A stretch of 26,042 nucleotides of DNA from assembly GCA_025056955.1 (NCBI GenBank), contig JANWYL010000008.1, positions 1-26,042 of the forward strand. Direction: 5' to 3'. The notes under the pieces are model-generated. The model was not told the DNA's origin. It ran no database searches and worked only from the letters and a program-made list of their open reading frames with translations. Shown here piece after piece: positions 1-7,655 of the stretch. This DNA comes from Sandaracinaceae bacterium. GTDB lineage: Bacteria; Myxococcota_A; Polyangia; Polyangiales; Sandaracinaceae. Each line of letters starts with the position of its first letter. Position 1 is the first letter of the stretch. A program made the position numbers and the translations under genes.

Positions 1-3
1 AAA

Positions 4-624
4 ATGGCGTTCTTGGACATTATCAAAAGGAGCATGGGTTTGGTCACCTCTCCAGGTCAAAAGGTGAACCACGCGTCGGTTGAGAGGGTGGGCAGAAGTT
101 GGTGTTCGCTCCCACCTTACTTTCTTATCCCGCTTGGGCTACTTCTCCTTTTGGGTGTTGAATGTGGTCAGCACCATTCAAACTCGATTGAAGCTTTTGT
201 TGTGCGGGTGACAGATGGCGACACCATGGTGGTGAAGATTGGTGAGAAAGAGGAGCGGGTGCGCCTAATTGGGGTAGACGCGCCAGAAAAAGATCAGGTA
301 CCATGGGGTGAAAGGGCGAAGGAATTTGTGGAATCGATGACAAGGGGGCGCACGGTACGTCTTGAATTCGACGTGGAGCCGCGGGATCGCTATGGCCGCC
401 TCCTCGCCTATGTCTACGTTGACTCCACCCTGCTCAATCTCGAACTCCTGAAAGAAGGCCTTGCCATGTTGTACACCGTGCCCCCAAACGTTCGGCATGT
501 CGAAGCATTTCGCCGTGCCCAAAAGGAGGCAAGAGAAAATGAGAGAGGAATCTGGGACGAAGAAGAGGGGCTTGAAGAAAGCCCTTCAGCCCATCGCAAG
601 CGCAAGCGCACAGCCCACAACTAG
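4..624 (+). CDS. Membrane-anchored or exported thermonuclease (SNase-like, TNase family)
   Basis: Staphylococcal-nuclease-fold protein expected to hydrolyse DNA/RNA with Ca2+ outside the cytoplasm. After an N-terminal stretch of about 38 residues there is a hydrophobic segment (about 39-51) followed by Cys54; the residue before this Cys is Glu, so a membrane anchor or signal peptide is more likely than a classical lipobox. The catalytic core is clear: DGDT (71-74), RLIGVDAPE (87-95) and DRYGRLLAYVY (128-138), which supply the expected metal-binding Asp residues, the general-base Glu and two catalytic Arg. The C-terminal core helix ends in RGIW and is followed by a charged Arg/Lys tail. The reading frame is open through the first three bases of the window, so the true start may lie upstream; Met11 is another option. 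It runs convergently into the next gene with only 7 bases between stops. Confidence 0.85.
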   Translation: MAFLDIIKRSMGLVTSPGQKVNHASVERVGRSWCSLPPYFLIPLGLLLLLGVECGQHHSNSIEAFVVRVTDGDTMVVKIGEKEERVRLIGVDAPEKDQVPWGERAKEFVESMTRGRTVRLEFDVEPRDRYGRLLAYVYVDSTLLNLELLKEGLAMLYTVPPNVRHVEAFRRAQKEARENERGIWDEEEGLEESPSAHRKRKRTAHN

Positions 625-631
625 CAGCTCA

Positions 632-1666
632 CTAACTGCAAGACAATAAGCTTTTGCACCGGCCTCCTTCACATATGCCACTTATGCATTCCTCCGCTCG
701 ACTACACCCCTCACCATTCTTCTTCAGCCTTTTACATTGGCCATTCACACAACCAAGCTCACCAGCGCACGCTTCCATGCAAGCCTCACCTTCTCTTGTT
801 GGAAGAGGCTGGCATTTCCCACTCGAATCACAGAAATGCCCTTCGGGACACATTGGGGGTATTGCCTCTTCAAAACAAGAATCCCCCGCCCTGCTCGCCA
901 ACCGAACGCAACGGTAGCGCCCATCCATCATTGGATCCGAAGCACACGCTAGGCCTTCCTGACATAACTCGCCTGCAGGATCGCACTCCATCCCCTCTGT
1001 CTTGTTGCGAGAAGGCTTCTTGCAGGTGCCGAAGCCACCCTCATCCACTCCAATACAGGCCAATCCCACTGCACAATCGCTCGTTGTCAAGCAACTTTCA
1101 CCCTCTTTTCTGAGCTCGACGCATTGCCTATCAATGCATGCCAAGCCATTCTGGCATATCCCATCACACCCTTCGCCCCTCCCAGGCAGCCGCTTACATG
1201 TTCCCCCCCCTCTCTCGCAAATGAACTCATCACAAAACAAGCCAGCTTTGCATTCGAGGGGGTGAGCACATCTTTCTCCCTCGTTTTTGGATCCACGAAG
1301 CACAAGTTGACACTCTGGAGCATTATTGATCGGATCGGGTACACACGCCTGGGCTGAGCGTTTGGCTGCACTCAAGCACCGACATGCTTGCCCCGAATCG
1401 AAACGTAAGCCTTCTGCTTCGACGAGCACTCTCCACTCGAGCCGTACTCCGCTGACACACGTCTCGAAATCACCAGCAATCCCACAATTTTCATGGGCGC
1501 GGCAAATCGCTTGCGCAAGCTCAGTCAACCATGGTTCGTACTCATTTGGGCATCCTCCCCCCCCTCCACCTCCATCTCCTCCACAACCCCACGCAATCGC
1601 GCTGAGGCCACAGCCCATCGCAATCGACAGCCATGATAGACGCTTCCTTCTGTTTGAAGTAATCAT
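632..1666 (-). CDS. Cys-rich putative lipoprotein with poly-Gly linker
   Basis: Putative surface lipoprotein of unknown function. A Lys/Arg-rich N-terminus and short hydrophobic stretch lead to a Cys at residue 28 (AWGC), followed by an Asp/Gly linker with seven consecutive Gly. The remaining 300 residues contain dozens of Cys in recurring patterns such as GxxCxxxxECxxGLxC and GExC, recalling the Dickkopf/EGF-like Cys-rich lipoproteins common in myxobacterial genomes. The spacing suggests several small disulfide-bonded modules in tandem, so it is probably folded outside the cytoplasm. A good ribosome binding site (GGAGG about 5 bases before the ATG) supports this start. No enzyme motif is seen; adhesion or surface binding is only a guess. 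Confidence 0.75.
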   Translation of the reverse strand: MITSNRRKRLSWLSIAMGCGLSAIAWGCGGDGGGGGGGCPNEYEPWLTELAQAICRAHENCGIAGDFETCVSGVRLEWRVLVEAEGLRFDSGQACRCLSAAKRSAQACVPDPINNAPECQLVLRGSKNEGERCAHPLECKAGLFCDEFICERGGGTCKRLPGRGEGCDGICQNGLACIDRQCVELRKEGESCLTTSDCAVGLACIGVDEGGFGTCKKPSRNKTEGMECDPAGELCQEGLACASDPMMDGRYRCVRLASRAGDSCFEEAIPPMCPEGHFCDSSGKCQPLPTREGEACMEACAGELGCVNGQCKRLKKNGEGCSRAEECISGICEGGRCKSLLSCS

Positions 1667-1727
1667 GTTCCCTCCAACCTCGAATGGGATTTAGTATCCT
1701 AGGCCACTCAAGGCAAAAGCGGATGCA

Positions 1728-3236
1728 TCACATCGCTCTTGCTTTGAGCACCCCCCTTGCCAGCTGAATGTGGACGAGCGCCCCTTGAGGCACATCGCTT
1801 GGGCTTCTTACGATCGTGCTGCTCTCTTGCAAAAAAACAATCGCATATCCCCGCTCAAGAACAGCAAGGGGGGAAAGCGCATGCAACGCACGAATCTGCT
1901 CAGCAAAGCGAGCTTTCTTTTCGCGACTGATCCGTTCAACCAAACGATAAAGCGCCTGGTTCAAGTGCTCCAAGTGGCGCCGGTCTTTATCAATCGATTT
2001 GCTTACAATCAGGGGGGCTTGGGCTTCGAAACGCGTAAGGACCCGTCGATGCGCCTCTAAAATCCTATGCAGAGGGGGCTCAAGGCGCTTTGCTGCTTCC
2101 TCGAGCTGGTTGTTCAAGCGCTTCAAACGCAGCCTCGGCTCTGCTCGCCCCAAGCGCTCGATCAGGTCCTCCAATTTCGCCCGCCACTCCCGCATTTTGG
2201 AGCGAGCGATGCGCTCCAGCTGACGCTGGAGGTGGTCGATGGAAGGTCCTGCTTTCTTCGAAAACCTGTGAATGACTTGGAGGCTGCGGCTAAGCTTTTC
2301 GAGCACGAGCCTGAGCTCGCCAATGCGCTTGTCAATGCCCCCTTCAAGCGCCCTCAAGGCCCCAACGAGTTCTTGCTCAAGATTGCTCCGCAAAGGCACA
2401 ACAGTCTCTGCCGCATGTGATGGCGTTGCGGCACGTTGGTCGGCACACAGATCAGCCAGCGTGACATCGATTTCATGGCCAATTCCAGTCACCACAGGAA
2501 CACGTGCCCTTGCGATTGCCCGCAGCACCCTTTCATCGTTGAAAGCAGCCAAGTCCTCGCTTGCACCTCCACCACGGGCAACGATGATCACGTCGAGTGT
2601 GGGAATTGGAGCATTCTCAAGCGCTCGGATGGCCCGCACAATTTCCTCAGGCGCCTCACTCCCTTGAACTGAAGTGTGGCTCAGCACCAAGTGGGCTGGA
2701 AAACGCGCCAAGCTCACGCGCACAATGTCTCGCCACGCAGCGCCCTCCCGGCTCGTCACAACGCCAATTGTCCTTGGATACCTTGGTAAATGGCGCTTTT
2801 GACGCTTGGGGCCAAGCAAGCCTTCGTTCTCCAGTTTTTGGCGAAGTCGTTCGAGCTCCTCCGCTTTTGCTCCAGCCCCTACCGTATTGACTTCCCTTAT
2901 CTGGAGCTGGTACTGCCCCCTTGGCTCATAGAGGGTCACTAGCCCACGCACCTTCAAGTGCAGGCCATTTTGGAGCTCCACTTTCAGGGCAGCCAAATCT
3001 GAGCGGAACATCACGCACTTTAACTGTGCCCGCTCATCGTTCAGCATGAAGTAGAGGTGCCCTTGCCGAGATTTCACAAGATCGCTGACTTCCCCCTCCA
3101 CCCAAACCACTGGTAACGCGTGCTCCAAAAGCAAGCGAACCAGCCCATTGAGCTCGTGCACCTTCAGCACACCCTCTTGAAGGTGTGCAAGCAAGTGATC
3201 AACTGCATCGATCGAAACGGCGCTTGCTTGACCCAT
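1728..3236 (-). CDS. xseA: Exodeoxyribonuclease VII large subunit
   Basis: Catalytic subunit of exonuclease VII, which degrades single-stranded DNA from both ends into short oligonucleotides. The N-terminal OB-fold domain (about 40-115) contains VWVEGEVSDL and GHLYFMLND. The catalytic domain (about 150-280) has RTIGVVTSREGAAWRD, VARGGGASEDL and GIGHEIDVTLADL, including the conserved Asp, Arg, His and Asp used in the family. The following 200 residues are Leu/Arg/Glu-rich coiled coil that normally binds many copies of the small subunit XseB, and the end (LERGYAIV) is family-typical. At 502 residues it is somewhat longer than the E. coli enzyme (about 456). No xseB is visible here. It lies 17 bases downstream of the deoxyhypusine-synthase-like gene and is probably co-transcribed with it. 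Confidence 0.95.
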   Translation of the reverse strand: MGQASAVSIDAVDHLLAHLQEGVLKVHELNGLVRLLLEHALPVVWVEGEVSDLVKSRQGHLYFMLNDERAQLKCVMFRSDLAALKVELQNGLHLKVRGLVTLYEPRGQYQLQIREVNTVGAGAKAEELERLRQKLENEGLLGPKRQKRHLPRYPRTIGVVTSREGAAWRDIVRVSLARFPAHLVLSHTSVQGSEAPEEIVRAIRALENAPIPTLDVIIVARGGGASEDLAAFNDERVLRAIARARVPVVTGIGHEIDVTLADLCADQRAATPSHAAETVVPLRSNLEQELVGALRALEGGIDKRIGELRLVLEKLSRSLQVIHRFSKKAGPSIDHLQRQLERIARSKMREWRAKLEDLIERLGRAEPRLRLKRLNNQLEEAAKRLEPPLHRILEAHRRVLTRFEAQAPLIVSKSIDKDRRHLEHLNQALYRLVERISREKKARFAEQIRALHALSPLAVLERGYAIVFLQESSTIVRSPSDVPQGALVHIQLARGVLKARAM

Positions 3237-3253
3237 TTCTCAGTCTTTCTGCT

Positions 3254-4279
3254 TTAGTCTCCAAGCACGTAAGCAAAAATCAAAGGCACCACAATCGTGG
3301 CGTCGCTTTGGATCATGAATCGAGGAGTATTGACGTCCAGCTTACCCCACGTGATTTTCTCGTTAGGTACTGCTCCTGAGTAGCCTCCATAGCTGGTAAT
3401 CGCATCACTCACCTGAGCAAAGTAGCCCCAAAACGGGAGATCTTCGATGTGCAAGTCTTTTATGATTGTCGGCACTGCACAGATCGCAAAGTCTCCCGCG
3501 ATTCCTCCGCCAATTTGGAAAAATCCGACCGATGGGTGAGGCAGCTCTAAGCTTCCATCCGAGCGCCGACGATTTGCGCGCTTCGCAGCGTTGTAGCCAC
3601 TGGCCTCCATGTACCACTGGATGAGGCTCTCCATTTGCTCAGTGCCTGTCTTCACCATTTGGTGATGAGGCAGTTCACCCTTCCACACAGAGGCGGCAAA
3701 CATGTTTCCGCTCGTAGAATCCTCCCACCCAGGGGTGTAAATTGGAATGCCGGCTTCCATGGCTGCATAAACCCAGCTCTCCTCTTTTGGCCTTTGGAAA
3801 TGACGACTAAAGGATGGGTCGCGAAGCACTTCGTAGACAAATTCGCTCGGAAGCTTTCGCTCCCCCCTCTCAGAGGCCTTTTTCAATACCCCTAGAAGTG
3901 CCTGCCAAAGCACGCGCATCGCTTCCTCTGGAATGCAGGTGTCGGTGACTCGGCTATAACCACTCAAAAATATTCGCTTCTCCTCCTCAGGGCTCAAAGC
4001 CCTCCAATCTGGGACCATTTTGTAATTCTCACCGCTGATGAGCTGGTAGATATCCTCCTCGAGATTGGCACCAGTGCACGAAACCGCGTGGACAAAGCCA
4101 TTGCGAATCATCCGGCTGAGAATGCGCCCGATCCTCGCAGTGCTCATGGCTCCTGCCATCGCCACCAACATCTTCCCACCAGCTCGAATGTGGGCTTCAT
4201 AGGTTTTGGCTGCTGCCAAAGTTTCACGGCTATTGAAGTGCAAAAATTGCTTTTCCATGAATTCTCGCACTGTGCTCAT
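3254..4279 (-). CDS. Deoxyhypusine synthase-like protein (bacterial DHS/homospermidine synthase family)
   Basis: NAD-dependent aminobutyl transferase of the deoxyhypusine synthase superfamily. Eukaryotic and archaeal members modify eIF5A; bacteria lack that substrate, and characterised bacterial homologues make homospermidine or related polyamines. Seen here: VSCTGANLEEDIY (67-79), YTPGWEDSTSGN (181-192), FFQIGGGIAGDF (253-264) and KITWGKL (308-314), where Lys313 matches the Lys that carries the aminobutyl intermediate. The GGG motif is followed by AGDF rather than the His-His of eukaryotic DHS, which fits a bacterial subgroup. The frame is open up to 4426, but the Met at 4279 has a strong ribosome binding site (AGAGGAG) and the extra residues look non-homologous. 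It lies upstream of xseA and is divergent from the type III secretion gene. The acceptor substrate is unknown. Confidence 0.85.
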   Translation of the reverse strand: MSTVREFMEKQFLHFNSRETLAAAKTYEAHIRAGGKMLVAMAGAMSTARIGRILSRMIRNGFVHAVSCTGANLEEDIYQLISGENYKMVPDWRALSPEEEKRIFLSGYSRVTDTCIPEEAMRVLWQALLGVLKKASERGERKLPSEFVYEVLRDPSFSRHFQRPKEESWVYAAMEAGIPIYTPGWEDSTSGNMFAASVWKGELPHHQMVKTGTEQMESLIQWYMEASGYNAAKRANRRRSDGSLELPHPSVGFFQIGGGIAGDFAICAVPTIIKDLHIEDLPFWGYFAQVSDAITSYGGYSGAVPNEKITWGKLDVNTPRFMIQSDATIVVPLIFAYVLGD

Positions 4280-4424
4280 CGCTCTCCTCTTTTTCTTTTT
4301 GTGGATGGGGAGGAAAAAAATGCATGTTCTGGAATTGTCAAGGGGCACCATGTCTCCCATGACCATCAGCCATGTATTCAAAAGCGCAACTTTTTGCGTG
4401 TACTCTCGAAAATCAATCTGAGCC
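4280..4424. promoter_or_regulatory. Divergent intergenic region between DHS-like gene and sctU-like gene
   Basis: This 145-base gap must contain promoters for both directions. A perfect TTGACA is present on the minus strand at 4341-4336, but no good -10 element stands at the usual distance. An A/T-rich tract lies at 4290-4322. No clear operator or hairpin was recognised. Confidence 0.35.
4283..4290 (-). promoter_or_regulatory. Ribosome binding site deciding the DHS-like start
   Basis: On the minus strand this reads AGAGGAGA, ending 3 bases before the ATG at 4279 and with its AGGAG core about 5-6 bases away. The longer open frame starting at 4426 has no comparable site, so the shorter 341-residue protein is preferred. 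Confidence 0.7.
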
Positions 4425-5525
4425 ATGTCTCAAGAGCGCACAGAAGAGCCGACCCCCCGAAGGATCAAGCAAGCCCGCGAGCGCGGTCAAGTCGCACTCA
4501 GTCGAGACCTCCTTGGTGGATTGAGCATTTTGGTGCTCGCGATGGCATTGCCCTTCACTGCACAACAAGCGGGAAACGCATTTACCAGCCAACTGGCTCT
4601 ATCCCTCGAAGCTGCACGAGAAGGAGAGGTACTGCCTCCCTCGCTCCCTCCCTGGAGCGTGGGAGCCATGGTGCTGAAAACGCTGCTTCCAGTTCTGACG
4701 GCCATCATGCTGGCTGGCACCCTGGCTTCCATCGCCCAAACCGGTCCTCTTTGGGCCCCCAAAGCGATTGGGTTCGATCCGAAACGCCTCGATTTGATTG
4801 CAGGCGTAAAGCGACTCTTGGGGAAAGACAACTGGATCGAGCTTTTGCGCACTCTCCTTAAATTATTGATCATCAGTTGGGTGTGTATCCGCTTCCTGTG
4901 GAATCAGTTTCCTCGCGCCCTATCCCTCGCCGGAAGCCCAGCTCAGGTGGTGCTTCATCGGCTGGGAGAGAGCACCAAAACCCTGCTCCTCCACGGAGGG
5001 GCCGCCATTTCCGCATTGGGTGCAGTGGATTTCCTCTACCGGCGGGCCAAATGGTGGCAGGACCTCCGGATGACCAAGGCAGAAGCCAAGCAGGAATACA
5101 AGGACACGGAAGGCGATCCCCACGCCAAGGCAGAAAGGGAACGTGTCCGCCAGGAGATTGCCCAAAACGACCTCGCTGAGGCAGTGCGACGGGCCACGGT
5201 GGTTGTGGTTAACCCCACGCGCCTCGCTGTGGCCCTGCACTACGACGAGACAAGCGAAGACAGTGTGCCCCAAGTTGTGGCCAAAGGCATGGAAGAACGC
5301 GCCCATTTCATACGCCGGATTGCCGAGGAAGCAGGTGTCCCCATCGTTCGCGATGTTCCCCTGGCGCAAGGCCTCTTCGAGCTGGAAGTGGGCGAAGAAA
5401 TCCCTGAACGTCTCTATGAAGCGGTTGCAGCAGTGCTTTGGTTGGCATGGCTTGAACGCGGCGATGGTGAATCACCACAACTCCAATCCACCCCTGCTTC
5501 TCACGAAAGAAAGCAAACCAGATAG
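4425..5525 (+). CDS. sctU: Type III secretion export switch protein, SctU/FlhB family
   Basis: Inner-membrane component of a type III export apparatus that controls substrate switching through self-cleavage of its cytoplasmic domain. The N-terminus (EERTEEPT-like, PRRIKQARERGQVALSRD) is family-typical. Four hydrophobic segments lie near 29-47, 80-105, 140-160 and 185-205, then the linker MTKAEAKQEYKDTEGDP (216-232), then the cytoplasmic domain. The self-cleavage motif, normally NPTH, reads NPTR (263-266) and is followed by LAVALHYD. The Asn-Pro bond is kept, so cleavage is still plausible. No flagellar genes are near, and the next two genes look like type III accessory genes, so a non-flagellar system is favoured. 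Symbol given by family; flagellar FlhB cannot be excluded without phylogeny. No strong ribosome binding site is seen. Confidence 0.88.
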   Translation: MSQERTEEPTPRRIKQARERGQVALSRDLLGGLSILVLAMALPFTAQQAGNAFTSQLALSLEAAREGEVLPPSLPPWSVGAMVLKTLLPVLTAIMLAGTLASIAQTGPLWAPKAIGFDPKRLDLIAGVKRLLGKDNWIELLRTLLKLLIISWVCIRFLWNQFPRALSLAGSPAQVVLHRLGESTKTLLLHGGAAISALGAVDFLYRRAKWWQDLRMTKAEAKQEYKDTEGDPHAKAERERVRQEIAQNDLAEAVRRATVVVVNPTRLAVALHYDETSEDSVPQVVAKGMEERAHFIRRIAEEAGVPIVRDVPLAQGLFELEVGEEIPERLYEAVAAVLWLAWLERGDGESPQLQSTPASHERKQTR

Positions 5526-5566
5526 CGAAAGAAAGCAATCCGACGGAAGCGCTCAGGAGCACCGCA

Positions 5567-5956
5567 ATGCCTTCAATTCGTTCAAGCTCTCCCCATCCCT
5601 CCCCTCAGCCCTCTCCCCTCTCTTTCACCGACCTGACCCCCACCTCCCCTGCGCCACCCTCCCAGCCCCCTCCATCACCTGAACTTTTGCGCCTTGGGGT
5701 CAATCACCCCATATGCCATCTCGATCCTTCAACGACCCCATCAACAAGCCTTGGTCATCATTTGGTGCGGGCCCTTTCCATTGCCAATCACCTTGGGCGC
5801 TTGGAACGAGCCATCCAGCAACTCTCCTCCTCACCTTATCAGCAAACCATCACCCAATCCTTAAACGCTCTTTCAGAAGCTTTGCAGTTGGTTCAACATC
5901 TGATTGATCTTCAAAACGAAATTCAAAGCCAATCTCGTTGCATCCGACCAGCATGA
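5567..5956 (+). CDS. Small Pro-rich protein with C-terminal helical hairpin, putative type III secretion accessory
   Basis: I do not recognise this 129-residue protein. Residues 1-40 are low-complexity Pro/Ser/Thr. Residues about 65-122 look like two amphipathic helices (LVRALSIANHLGRLERAIQQ and a second Leu-rich helix ending in LIDLQNEIQ) joined by SSSPYQQ. A small helical hairpin directly downstream of sctU and overlapping a SycD-like chaperone gene would fit a needle or inner-rod subunit or a needle-chaperone partner, but no signature proves this. AGGAG stands 8 bases before the ATG, and its stop overlaps the next start as ATGA, so it is probably translated and coupled. The gap to sctU is 41 bases. 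Confidence 0.6.
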   Translation: MPSIRSSSPHPSPQPSPLSFTDLTPTSPAPPSQPPPSPELLRLGVNHPICHLDPSTTPSTSLGHHLVRALSIANHLGRLERAIQQLSSSPYQQTITQSLNALSEALQLVQHLIDLQNEIQSQSRCIRPA

Positions 5957-6498
5957 CCATCACCAAAAACGAAGCAGAGTGGTTGCTTCAACGACTCCTC
6001 CAAGGCCATACCCTGGCCTCACTTCTCGGGTTAACAAGCGATCAAGTCAGCGCACTATGCCACATCGCGAGGTGGGCTTCAACTGTCAATTTGCATCAGG
6101 CAGCGTGGATCTTGTGGAAAGGGTGCGTGGCCCTGAGTTCAACGCCCGAAAACCTCCTGGCCTTGGGGCATGCCGCTTTGGCCATTGGTGAATGTGCTTT
6201 CGCCGCAGAAGTTTCCCAATGCGTGTTGAATTCGCAAGCCATATCCCCCACCCTGCACGCCGAGGCTTGTATCCTTTGCGCTCGCTCTCTAATCCGCCAA
6301 GGCGCTCTGGAAGAGGCCTTGACCAAGCTCCAATCTCTTCCCCCTCACGCTCCCCCTCAGCTACAGAAGCTCGCTTCCTTGATGAAGACCTCAATCCTCA
6401 AGCGCTTGGAAAAACCAGACATTTCCGCCATGCGCATACCCCCTGTGAGGAAGGAATGCTTACCCTATGCGCGACCACGAAGCATGCCGTGCCAATAA
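5953..6498 (+). CDS. TPR protein resembling SycD/LcrH-type type III secretion chaperones
   Basis: Predicted all-helical protein of three TPR-like units at about 30-135. The pattern of helices and small residues (SALCHIARWASTVNLHQAA, NLLALGHAALAIGE, HAEACILCARSLIRQG, EEALTKLQ) follows the class II translocator chaperones SycD/LcrH, which hold hydrophobic pore proteins before export. An N-terminal helix precedes the repeats as in that family. The frame also opens at 5938, but 5953 makes an ATGA overlap with the previous stop and is preferred. The last 40 residues are basic, Pro-containing and unlike the repeats, and the gene's 3' end overlaps the opposing sqr gene by 34 bases. A YscG-like needle chaperone is another possibility. 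Confidence 0.7.
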   Translation: MTITKNEAEWLLQRLLQGHTLASLLGLTSDQVSALCHIARWASTVNLHQAAWILWKGCVALSSTPENLLALGHAALAIGECAFAAEVSQCVLNSQAISPTLHAEACILCARSLIRQGALEEALTKLQSLPPHAPPQLQKLASLMKTSILKRLEKPDISAMRIPPVRKECLPYARPRSMPCQ

Positions 6499-7655
6499 AG
6501 TTCAGGCAACACATAAAGCTTAAGAACATACATCGAGTAGCGCTCTTGCGACTGGTCAAAGGGAAAGGTTTCTGCTGGCTTCCCGTCGTAGTCAAATTCA
6601 GCGAGAATCAGCTTACCAAACCCAGTCACAAGAGGGCAGCTGGCATAGCCGTCATACCTTGCTGTAAGAGGCCGCCCCTCACGGTAAGCGAGCAAATTCT
6701 CAACCAGAACCGGCGCTTCCTTTCGGATCGCAGCCCCCGTCCTTGAGGTCGGCAAGCTCGATACATCCCCAAGGCTAAAAACATTGGGATAACGCACGTG
6801 CTGAAGGGTGTACTTGTCAACATCTACCCATCCTTCTGCATTGGCGAGGGGGCTCTGTCTCACGACATCAGGCGCGCTTTGGGGAGGCACCACATGCAGG
6901 AAGTCGTACTTTAGTATCATTTCATCACCTTTATCGAGGTGGCGAAAGACCGCCTCCTTGGACTTTGGTCGAACTGCGACAAGGTTATACCGAAAGTGTG
7001 TTTGGATTTTTTTGCGCTCCACAATTTTCGAAAGGGACGCGGCATATTTGGCAACGCCAAAAATCGATTTTTGGCTTGAAGCGTAAATCAAATTTGTTTT
7101 TTCTCGGACCCCGTTTCTCCTAAATATCTCGTCTGCAAGGTAGGCAATTTTTTGAGGTGCGCCAGCACATTTGATGGGTGTTGAAGGGAAGGTGAAGATG
7201 GCATTTCCACCGCGGAATTCATTGAGAAAACGATAGGTGAGCTCAGCCAGGTCGTAACGGTAATTGCTGGATACCCCATCTTTCCCAAGTGTTGCCTCCA
7301 ACCCATCAATTGCATTCCAGTTGCATTGAATACCCAGTGCCACAACCAGTTGGTCGTAGCTCACATTTCCTCCACTCTCGAGACGAACGCTGTTTTTTTC
7401 AGGCTGAAATTCGACAACCTTGTCCCGAATCCAGTCAACTCCTGGGGGAATGTACTCAGCCGTGGGGCGCCGAGAAGCTTCTTTTGGAAAAATTCCTGCC
7501 CCAACCAATGTCCAAAGGGGCTGATAGTAGTGGTACTCAGATGGCTCGATAATCGCTATTCGCAGAGGTTTTCCGCATTGGGCCAAGCGGGCACCAACCG
7601 TGATTCCAGCACTTCCTCCTCCTGCGATCAAAACGTCGTAATGTTGCCCTGTCAT
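6465..7655 (-). CDS. sqr: Sulfide:quinone oxidoreductase, type II (mitochondrial SQOR-like)
   Basis: FAD flavoprotein that oxidises sulfide, passes electrons to the quinone pool and makes a persulfide. The N-terminal dinucleotide fold has VLIAGGGSAGITVGARL (8-24). The two redox-active Cys are Cys163 in TPIKCAGAPQK and Cys340 in GYASCPLVTGFGK, matching the pair in human SQOR. WVDVDKYTLQH (277-286), NVFSLGDVSSLPTS and AEFDYDGKPAETFPFDQS complete a pattern much closer to the mitochondrial enzyme than to classical type I SQR. It starts in an ATGA overlap with the DUF1641 gene and ends soon after LYWHGMLRG, without the short hydrophobic C-terminal tail of the human protein. Its last codons overlap the opposing chaperone-like gene. 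Confidence 0.93.
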   Translation of the reverse strand: MTGQHYDVLIAGGGSAGITVGARLAQCGKPLRIAIIEPSEYHYYQPLWTLVGAGIFPKEASRRPTAEYIPPGVDWIRDKVVEFQPEKNSVRLESGGNVSYDQLVVALGIQCNWNAIDGLEATLGKDGVSSNYRYDLAELTYRFLNEFRGGNAIFTFPSTPIKCAGAPQKIAYLADEIFRRNGVREKTNLIYASSQKSIFGVAKYAASLSKIVERKKIQTHFRYNLVAVRPKSKEAVFRHLDKGDEMILKYDFLHVVPPQSAPDVVRQSPLANAEGWVDVDKYTLQHVRYPNVFSLGDVSSLPTSRTGAAIRKEAPVLVENLLAYREGRPLTARYDGYASCPLVTGFGKLILAEFDYDGKPAETFPFDQSQERYSMYVLKLYVLPELYWHGMLRGRA

